Below, one piece after another: positions 14,175 to 19,851 of a stretch of 19,851 bases of DNA; the first letter of the stretch is position 1, and each line of letters begins with the position of its first letter. Made by a program: the position numbers and the translations under genes. The DNA is taken from contig JASAON010001391.1 in the NCBI GenBank assembly GCA_030849065.1, positions 1-19,851 of the forward strand, given 5' to 3'. This DNA is from Jaenimonas drosophilae. Its lineage: Eukaryota; Euglenozoa; Kinetoplastea; Trypanosomatida; Trypanosomatidae. The notes beneath the pieces are model-generated. The model saw only the letters and a program-made list of their open reading frames with translations, had not been told where the DNA came from and did no database searches.

Positions 14175-14278
14175 GGTGTTGTAGTAGTAGTAGGAGTAGT
14201 GTGTTTCTTGTGTTGTTCTTGGTGTTGGTGTTGTAGTAGTAGTAGGAGTAGTGTGTTTCTTGTGTTGTTCTTGGTGTT
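14175..14278 (+). repeat. Perfect tandem duplication, 52 bp x 2
   Basis: Two identical 52-bp units lie at 14175-14226 and 14227-14278. Each begins GGTGTTGTAGTAGTAGTAGG and ends GTTCTTGGTGTT. They follow a (GTT)n run and lie in the probable 5' UTR of SKP1. Confidence 0.95.
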
Positions 14279-14315
14279 GTTGTTGTTGTTTCCTCGTGAA
14301 GTCGCTAGATCGACG

Positions 14316-14362
14316 CTGAAAAGTGCGAGCGAGGAAGAGAGAAGAATAATTCCGAGAAGAAG
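14316..14362 (-). promoter_or_regulatory. Probable trans-splice acceptor of SKP1
   Basis: The sense strand has CTTCTTCTCGG, then ATTCTTCTCTCTTCCTCGC, then GCACTTTTCAG, with AG at 14317-14316. This is the best acceptor in the window. The 5' UTR would be about 182 nt and contains the 52-bp tandem duplication. Confidence 0.6.
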
Positions 14363-14549
14363 ACGATGATGATGATGTATATCACGTCTTCAGGCATGAA
14401 GATGATGTTAATGATGATGATGTTGTTGTTGTTGGTTGGAGGGACGTAGCCCTTGCTTTATGGAGATACCCAGCTCCACGCCGACCGCAGCTCCTCTCGT
14501 CAGCGGAACCTCGTTCTTTTTGTTGTTGTTGTTGCGTGCGTGTGTGCTA

Positions 14550-14635
14550 GGGGGGGGGGTGCATGTGTTGCATGCTGTATTATCATGACGTCTTCGCTCT
14601 CATGCGTGCGTGTGTGTGTGTGGCGGGGGGGGGGG
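14550..14635 (+). repeat. Two long G homopolymers (G10 and G11)
   Basis: G runs occur at 14550-14559 and 14625-14635, each preceded by a GCGTGCGTGTGTG-like sequence, so the pair looks like an imperfect direct repeat. On the transcript sense strand they are C runs. Confidence 0.9.
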
Positions 14636-14701
14636 TAGCGTGTTGGGAGAAGGTGCGAGTTGATGTGGCGAGAGAGGTTGTTGTTGTTGTACGTGTGCGC
14701 A

Positions 14702-16834
14702 TTACACCGCCTCACGCTCGTTGGATGGCCACTCATTCTCGATCTGCAAACAGCTCGTCTCCTTCTTGTTCCAGTCGCCGTCAATGAAGAACATCTCGCG
14801 GATAATTTGTGCGGCGCTCAGGCTGTTGTCCGTTGAGTAGGCGGCACGAATGATGCGATCAGCAGTCCAGGCGGCACACAAATCATGAAGAGTGGTGAGT
14901 TGGAGTTGTTGGGAGATGTGCAACACCTCATGCAGCCGACGCAATCCAACACGTGTGGGCTGCATCAGTGGTGGTGTTGATGATGATGATGATGTTGGCG
15001 CAGCACCGGTAGATGCTGACGCGGCACTGCCATGAAGAGCCTTCTGCACCGCCGCCATCTGCTTCCGCTTGGATGCGGACGTGCCACCAACACTCAGCAC
15101 CAAGCTCGGGCTGCGATAATCCAAACTGGGGCACACATCAAGAACCTCGCGATCTGCCGCCATCGCCTCCTCACTCAGACCGAGCACATCAACGTACAAG
15201 AAACGCAGCTCCCAATCCGAGATGAGCGCGGGAAGCGGCTTGCGCAGCGGCATCGCGATGTTGGTTGGCGAGGGACGTGGAATGATGGCCGGTGTGCTCC
15301 CCAAGGGCCGTGGGCTGAAGTAGCTCAGATAACTCAAACACAAGGCCACAGACTCTGGCTCGAAGGACGCACTACTTGCGTTGTTGTTGTTGGCACAGGA
15401 AGACGAAGATGGAGCTCCCGCTGTTGCATCTGACGTTGTTGTTGTTGTTGCTGCTGTTGCCGCGCTGAGATCAATGGTGATGGCCGTGGCGGTGAGTGTG
15501 GTGCGTTCTGCGATGGAGTCTTTCGCGGCGATGATGGATGATGATGATGTACTCATGATGCCAACCTCCTTATCGGCGCGCGGAGATATTTGCTTGGCAG
15601 GAGAAGCCCGCGACCTGCGCCGATGTGCCGGCGATTCAGCAGAGTTTGTGGCATGATGATTGGCCGCAGAGGGAGACGATGATGATGATGGTGTTGTTGT
15701 TGTTGGATGGTGGGCACGTGCATCTGGACTACGCCCGTGGTTGTAGCGTCCTGCACCACCACCACCAACACCACCGCTGTTGTTGTTGCTCCAATCTGAT
15801 GAGATGAGATCGCTTGGGCTATCTCCTGAGATGATGTGTAGCGCCTCATCATCTTCTTCTGCCCCAATCATGCACGGCGTGCGCTGATGAACGCTGCTCG
15901 GTGATGTACTGCCAAAGTCGCGCAACTCCTCCCGAGCGACGGGGCATTCATCGCGGCACACAACATGTGCGTCATCGTGGTGCTGTACTGCATCCTCAAC
16001 AACAACATCATCATCATCATCATGTACCTCCACATTGCCACCTTCATCAGCAACTTCAAGCACAACGGTGCTGCTGCGTTGATCGGCGCTCGCCGACGAT
16101 GCGATGGCGGAGTCAGTGCTGTTGTAGAAGACCTCCTCGTCATGTTGTTTCGCGTCATGTGCGTGCAACGGCTGCTTTGATTGTTTTCGCGAGCGAGCCG
16201 CACCCGACGTTGCGTGTGCGTTGATGTGCGGATCGACGTGGATGGCCGTACCACGATCATCCTCCTCCTTGGCACTGGCACTCATCGCTGCCTCACCATC
16301 ATCTTCCTCATCCAGTGTGCTCGGTGTGGCGCTGCCATCGTCCGCCACTTCTTCCTCATCCACGGCCATCACCACCGCACCGTCGTCGTGTGGTGCGTGG
16401 TGCAGCGCTTTGCCATCTACAATGATGCTGTTGTTGCTGTGGAGGCTGCCGGTGCTGCGGTCAACGGAACATTTGCCAGACTCACCAACTTCGGTGGATG
16501 CACGCACGAGAGCAGATGATGGACCATCATCATCATCATCATCATCATGCGCATGATCGTTGCCATCATCTCCATCTCGTGAATCTTCCTCCACTTCTTC
16601 GTACGTTGATGTATAGAAGTAGGATGTATCGCTATCATCATCATCATCATCATTATCTTCCTCTTCATCATCATCTTCTTCATCTTCTTCGCGCACCGAT
16701 GATGCGGGTGATGATGCTTCATACGTTTTTGCCCACGAATCGAGTGCGTCCTTCACTAAGTTGGAGTAGGCCGCCGCATTTTCTGGCAGAGGAACAACGG
16801 TGCCATCACTCAACGTCACGTGAATGTCGGGCAT
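14702..16834 (-). CDS. Giant SKP1-like protein with a large low-complexity insertion
   Basis: A 710-aa protein whose two ends match SKP1. The start MPDIHVTLSDGTVVPLPENA matches SKP1's 'MPSIKLQSSDGEIFEVDVE', followed by helix AYSNLVKDALDSW. The end, about 633-710, matches the SKP1 C-terminus: RLHEVLHISQQLQLTTLHDL ('LFELILAANYLDIKGLLD'), AAWTADRIIRAAYSTDNSLS, and AAQIIREMFFIDGDWNKKET then CLQIENEW ('EEIRKTFNIKNDFTEEEE..KENQW'). A middle BTB piece appears near 520-560 (ESVALCLSYLSYFSPRPLG; SDWELRFLYVDVLG). Between about residues 45 and 510 lies an acidic, Ser/Asp/Glu/His-rich, presumably disordered insertion with Asp and Ser runs. The whole is one open frame, so it is a gene rather than a fusion artefact. 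Probably an SCF-related adaptor with an extended disordered loop; the function of the insertion is unknown. Confidence 0.85.
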   Translation of the reverse strand: MPDIHVTLSDGTVVPLPENAAAYSNLVKDALDSWAKTYEASSPASSVREEDEEDDDEEEDNDDDDDDSDTSYFYTSTYEEVEEDSRDGDDGNDHAHDDDDDDDGPSSALVRASTEVGESGKCSVDRSTGSLHSNNSIIVDGKALHHAPHDDGAVVMAVDEEEVADDGSATPSTLDEEDDGEAAMSASAKEEDDRGTAIHVDPHINAHATSGAARSRKQSKQPLHAHDAKQHDEEVFYNSTDSAIASSASADQRSSTVVLEVADEGGNVEVHDDDDDVVVEDAVQHHDDAHVVCRDECPVAREELRDFGSTSPSSVHQRTPCMIGAEEDDEALHIISGDSPSDLISSDWSNNNSGGVGGGGAGRYNHGRSPDARAHHPTTTTPSSSSSPSAANHHATNSAESPAHRRRSRASPAKQISPRADKEVGIMSTSSSSIIAAKDSIAERTTLTATAITIDLSAATAATTTTTSDATAGAPSSSSCANNNNASSASFEPESVALCLSYLSYFSPRPLGSTPAIIPRPSPTNIAMPLRKPLPALISDWELRFLYVDVLGLSEEAMAADREVLDVCPSLDYRSPSLVLSVGGTSASKRKQMAAVQKALHGSAASASTGAAPTSSSSSTPPLMQPTRVGLRRLHEVLHISQQLQLTTLHDLCAAWTADRIIRAAYSTDNSLSAAQIIREMFFIDGDWNKKETSCLQIENEWPSNEREAV

Positions 16835-17389
16835 CTTGATGATGTTGTGCTCCCACTATCACTGCGTACGCTCGTATTCGTTGCAGCTACTGTTGTTGTT
16901 GTTGTTGTTGTCAGAGAGGAACAACAACAACACACAGAAAAAAAAAGTATGAACGCCACAAACCGTGTGGCGGAGCTCCTCACGTCCTCACGCGTTTGGT
17001 GATGATGATGATGATATTGCGATGCACACACACGCAGAGAGAGAGAGAGAGGGAGAGAGGTGTCAAGCCCTCAACCACGTCTGCCGAGGATGATGATGAA
17101 AAATCCCACGACGTATGTTGTTGCTCGATGAGTTGTTGTGTGTTTTGATGTACGTGTTGGCAGATGAAGGTGCCAAGACGTCACTCCAAAAACAAAAAAA
17201 GGTATCAACCACGCAATGGGTGGTTCTGTGCTCTACAACACATGAAGATGAAGATGAAGAGGAAGATGAAGACGATGTATCAGCGTACACACACACACAC
17301 ACACACACAAACACATTTCCCGAAACACACATGAGTGAGGTATCTCCATTTTTTTTTTTACAACAACAAATTGTTGTTGGTGTGTTACG
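16835..17389. other. Intergenic region between the giant SKP1-like gene and the 17390 gene
   Basis: It contains a (GTT)n run (about 16890-16910), an A9 run (about 16938-16946), a (GA)n run (about 17036-17060), a GAAGAT-type purine block (about 17240-17275), an (AC)n run (about 17287-17309), a T11 run (about 17349-17359) and a palindrome CAACAACAA-A-TTGTTGTTG (17361-17379). No gene is supported here; an 89-aa frame in it is mostly microsatellite. Confidence 0.55.
16890..16950 (-). promoter_or_regulatory. Possible trans-splice acceptor of the giant SKP1-like gene
   Basis: The sense strand has a T9 run, a GTT stretch, TTCCTCTCTGAC, then an ACA repeat ending AACAG, with AG at 16891-16890. The 5' UTR would be 55 nt. 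A second, (CT)n-rich tract (revcomp of 17036-17060) lies further upstream and could serve a longer 5' UTR. Confidence 0.4.
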
Positions 17390-18703
17390 TCAGCCCTTCA
17401 CACGCTTCTCCAGCGCCTGACGATGTCTGTGTGAGTCTCCGAGTGTGCTCCATCGCAACACACCACCGCGACCAACAATTTCCTCACGCAACACATGTTG
17501 TGCTTGTACGTGTGGCAATGAATGCTCCACGGATATCTCCACCCGGTATGTTGTCAAGAGTGCTGCGGCAATATCCACTTGATATGTGTGCAGCAAATCT
17601 TCACGTGAGCGACGACGTGATGATGATGATGATGATGCACGATGAAGTGTTGTGGGTGGCTGCAGTGCCAAGGCAGAGATGCTGCCAACGTTCAGCATCA
17701 GCGACGTCGATGGCTCCGACACAACTACATCATCATCGTCATGTTGTTGTTGTTGTTGCTTGAGTTGTTGCAACACACGTCGAAGTTGCTGGGCAAAGTA
17801 CGCCACCACAGACATGAGCGATGACGTTTGGATGAGATCAACATCGAAGCTGAGCGCATCTCCACGGGCATCCACCAACGCCACCTCCACGAACAAGGCG
17901 GTGGCGAGCGTTTCCAGCACAACACTGGACGAATAAGGACCAGCACAAGAACCTAACTCATCATCATCATCATCATCGTTGTTGTTGTTGTTCCTGGTTG
18001 TTGTTGTTGTTGTTGCTGAGCACACTTGTTCCACGGCTGCACAGACATCCTCTCTCCGACACTTGCGTCGCGGTGCTACTTCATTCTGCATCAACACAGA
18101 TGATCTCCACGCACTAACAAAATTATTCAGTTGTGCGTGCATCATTGCATCATCATCATCATCATTGGTGGGTGCTGATGCTACATGTGCAGCACAATAA
18201 GCAACGTAGATGCTGCAGAGATGATGAAGCAGATGTGAGCGAGCACTGATGATGAGCAACGCTCGACGAAGACGTGGATGAGGATGATGATGATGTAGTT
18301 GTTGTTGTTGTTGGTGCTGTTGTTGTTGGTCATCGTTGATGGATGTACGAGACCAGCTGAGTGGGCTGTGCGTTATGCATGGCAGATCATCTCGTACCAA
18401 TGCTCCATCAGGGAGAAGTGCGTCATGGCTGCAACACGAGATGAGCTCCTCCACATCTTCTGGAGACCACCTCGCAGTGATGGCGGCCGTTGACGTACCA
18501 ACATGTGCATCCGTTGATGATGATGATGATGATGTTGTTGGCTGAACGAGAGCTGCCCACTGAGGAAGAAGCCGCACCAAGGATTCGTGTTGCTCAACGG
18601 AGAGGGCATGATGATCCATGTTGTGCGTTTGTTGTACGACATGGCTCACCCAACGATCCACCAACGAAGATGTTGGTTGTTGGCCACTACATGTTCCTGC
18701 CAT
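17390..18703 (-). CDS. Hypothetical protein, 437 aa
   Basis: Not recognised. It is a single open frame from MAGTCSGQQPTSSLVDRWVS to ALEKRVKG, starting at the first ATG after a good acceptor. It has globular-looking segments, RRALLIISARSHLLHHLCSI (near 145-165), LETLATALFVEVALVDARGD with LSFDVDLIQTSSLMSVVAYF (about 260-305), and DIAAALLTTYRVEISVEHSL near the C-terminus. These are separated by Gln, His, Asn, Asp and Ser runs encoded by the same trinucleotide repeats that fill the intergenic DNA. FAQQLRRVLQQLKQQQQQHD may form coiled coil. No transmembrane segment, signal peptide or catalytic motif is visible. The alternation of short conserved-looking islands with repeats suggests a real but fast-evolving gene. 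Confidence 0.8.
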   Translation of the reverse strand: MAGTCSGQQPTSSLVDRWVSHVVQQTHNMDHHALSVEQHESLVRLLPQWAALVQPTTSSSSSSTDAHVGTSTAAITARWSPEDVEELISCCSHDALLPDGALVRDDLPCITHSPLSWSRTSINDDQQQQHQQQQQLHHHHPHPRLRRALLIISARSHLLHHLCSIYVAYCAAHVASAPTNDDDDDAMMHAQLNNFVSAWRSSVLMQNEVAPRRKCRREDVCAAVEQVCSATTTTTTRNNNNNDDDDDDELGSCAGPYSSSVVLETLATALFVEVALVDARGDALSFDVDLIQTSSLMSVVAYFAQQLRRVLQQLKQQQQQHDDDDVVVSEPSTSLMLNVGSISALALQPPTTLHRASSSSSSRRRSREDLLHTYQVDIAAALLTTYRVEISVEHSLPHVQAQHVLREEIVGRGGVLRWSTLGDSHRHRQALEKRVKG

Positions 18704-18748
18704 TATTCAACGTCGTTGATGATGATCAAGAACAACCACGGTTTCTGC

Positions 18749-18780
18749 CTAGTCAGTGAAGGCCAAAAGAAGAAGGAAAT
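18749..18780 (-). promoter_or_regulatory. Probable trans-splice acceptor of the 17390 gene
   Basis: The sense strand reads ATTTCCTTCTTCTTTTGGCC then TTCACTGACTAG, with AG at 18750-18749. The 5' UTR would be 45 nt. Confidence 0.55.
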
Positions 18781-18838
18781 GATTGTGATTGTGTGGGATG
18801 AGTACATGTACCACGAAGATGAGCTCATACATCAACCA

Positions 18839-18861
18839 TGTTGTTGTTGTTGTTGTTGTTG
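18839..18861 (+). repeat. (GTT)n microsatellite
   Basis: An uninterrupted TGT/GTT run of about 23 nt in the short intergenic region downstream of the 18903 gene stop. Confidence 0.9.
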
Positions 18862-18902
18862 CGCATCGGCAGAATCCATCATCAATGCATGCCGAGTGCG
18901 CT

Positions 18903-19850
18903 TCATGAATGAAGGTTCGTCCCGTCCATTAACCTCCATCCCCAACGTGGAAGTACGCCAACAAGATGCATCTCATCCCTGTCGTCGGCGTTGATGCCGG
19001 GAGATGAACGTGTTGGCTGCAACACACACAACACCTCCGTGGAGCATCCCGCGAGAGGATCATCCACTTCACCACGCAGCCTCTCCTCCACGGCCACAAC
19101 AGGAAGCGCGCACACCACATCATCATCATCACCATCATCATCATCATTCTTGTCTTTGTTGTTGTTGGGGATCGGAATGGTGCGCATGGAGCCCCACGCT
19201 ACTGCCGAGCACGTGGATGATGTACTCTGCTTCACCACAACCTCCGCCTGTGCCTCGTACATCCATTGCCAGGATGTGCCACCCGTGATGATGTTCCGCC
19301 ATCTGCCACACAAGGATGGCGATGCGCACATGTGGGAGATGATGTCGCGCATCAACATGTGTGGTGCCACCTCCATCTCCATCCACTGCATCGGAGCACA
19401 GATGTGCAGATCGAGATCAACGGCCGCATCCAACATGGGCAACGAGGATGAGATGGCCATGATGGATGTATAAGATCGTGATAGATGCTCATCATCGTCA
19501 TCATCATCGGTGTGCGTCAAGGGCCGCCACATGATCTCTTCCGCCGTAGTTGGTTGTGTGGCGGCTCGCTTCTGCCGTAGGCAACATGGCAGCTCCACAC
19601 GCCCTCCGCGCATCCACGCGCGCACATCATCACCGCGATGATCTGCGCGACGTCGATGAAGGCCACTTGCTGGCATCAATACCTCCACTGCCACAAATCT
19701 TGTTTCATCATCATCATCATTGTTGTTGTTGTTGGTACGATGTTGTTGTACGAACACAACAACATCGCCATCTTGAACGGGTGCGAATAGCGGCATTGGC
19801 CGATCCACGACACCCCACGCACCTCCGTGTGCGGCAATCGTGGCTGCCAC
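18903..19850 (-). CDS. Hypothetical protein, 5' end outside the window
   Basis: Not recognised. The frame is open for at least 315 codons and runs off the window edge; its first visible codon is GTG, not ATG, so the true start lies beyond 19851. Visible parts: a Gly/Val-rich beginning (AAHGGAWGVVDRPMPLFAPV, DGDVVVFVQQH), a Cys pair in RVELPCCLRQKRA, a globular middle (SLCGRWRNIITGGTSWQWMY followed by EAQAEVVVKQS), and a C-terminal block LPRWGWRLMDGTNLHS. Asn and Asp runs interrupt it as in the neighbouring genes. No membrane segment or catalytic motif is seen. It belongs to the same one-strand cluster, with 199 nt between its stop and the next start. Confidence 0.75.
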   Translation of the reverse strand: MAATIAAHGGAWGVVDRPMPLFAPVQDGDVVVFVQQHRTNNNNNDDDDETRFVAVEVLMPASGLHRRRADHRGDDVRAWMRGGRVELPCCLRQKRAATQPTTAEEIMWRPLTHTDDDDDDEHLSRSYTSIMAISSSLPMLDAAVDLDLHICAPMQWMEMEVAPHMLMRDIISHMCASPSLCGRWRNIITGGTSWQWMYEAQAEVVVKQSTSSTCSAVAWGSMRTIPIPNNNKDKNDDDDGDDDDVVCALPVVAVEERLRGEVDDPLAGCSTEVLCVLQPTRSSPGINADDRDEMHLVGVLPRWGWRLMDGTNLHS

Positions 19851-19851
19851 A

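Larger units (their letters stand above)
14134..14701. other. Longest intergenic region, between the two SKP1-like genes
   Basis: It contains, in plus-strand order, a (GTT)n run, the 52-bp tandem duplication, the SKP1 acceptor, (GAT)n and (GTT)n runs, an unexplained GC-rich unique block at 14434-14521 (see findings), and the two G homopolymers. No ORF here is supported, and I could not fold a tRNA from it. Confidence 0.6.

Noticed and set aside
14434..14521. A tRNA or spliced-leader RNA gene in the GC-rich block
   Set aside because: No cloverleaf, no T-loop GGTTCRA motif in place, and no spliced-leader-like sequence followed by a GT donor. Kept only as an unexplained block.
17063..17332. 89-codon minus-strand frame with an ATG between the giant SKP1-like and 17390 genes
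   Set aside because: Its first half is GTGTGT and TCT/TCA microsatellite (Val/Cys and Ser runs), it has no own acceptor that is better than chance, and the remainder looks like no known protein. A tiny gene cannot be fully excluded.

Overview
This looks like nuclear DNA of a flagellate of the kinetoplastid type, most simply a free-living bodonid. That is inference, not proof. Direct evidence: fourteen gene models all lie on the minus strand, head to tail, with 0.2-0.57 kb gaps and no convincing plus-strand gene. Nearly all are single uninterrupted ORFs. Upstream of almost every start codon, on the sense strand, is a pyrimidine-rich tract followed by the first AG, typically 35-180 nt before the ATG, as expected for spliced-leader trans-splicing of a polycistronic transcript. 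Supporting gene content: IFT25 (so the cell has a flagellum), a single-domain Tim17/22/23 protein of about 150 aa, and a mitochondrial Whirly-like protein that resembles the kinetoplastid MRP1/MRP2 RNA-binding proteins. The DNA is full of (GTT)n, (GAT)n/(CAT)n and (GT)n/(CA)n microsatellites. In coding regions the trinucleotide repeats become runs of Asn, Asp, Gln and Ser.

Layout in transcription order (right to left): a 5'-truncated hypothetical protein (18903-19850); a hypothetical protein of 437 aa (17390-18703); a giant 710-aa SKP1-like protein with about 450-500 aa of low-complexity sequence inside the SKP1 fold (14702-16834); a divergent 194-aa SKP1 (13549-14133); a P-loop plus 2H-phosphodiesterase protein resembling CNPase or the kinase-CPD half of fungal/plant tRNA ligase, with a missing Walker A lysine (11999-13288); a Tim17/22/23 translocase subunit (11290-11751); the Whirly/MRP-like mitochondrial protein (10317-10979); arylamine N-acetyltransferase (8876-9979); an RRM-like protein with a C-terminal transmembrane helix (6586-8535); a basic, nuclear-looking hypothetical protein (5350-6183); IFT25 (4533-5042); a charged helical hypothetical protein (3208-4092); a small hypothetical protein that may carry a cis-spliced intron (2121-2726, possible first exon to 2917); and translation initiation factor eIF2 gamma (59-1759).

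The genes do not form a functional operon. In kinetoplastids co-transcribed neighbours are usually unrelated, and that fits here (translation, flagellum, mitochondrial import, RNA metabolism, ubiquitin ligase). The exception is the two adjacent SKP1-like genes, probably an ancient tandem duplicate. I saw no tRNA, rRNA, CRISPR array, transposase or reverse transcriptase. The most interesting items are the giant SKP1-like protein, the Walker-A-deficient kinase/2H protein, the membrane-anchored RRM-like protein, the candidate cis-intron, and an unexplained GC-rich block between the SKP1 genes.
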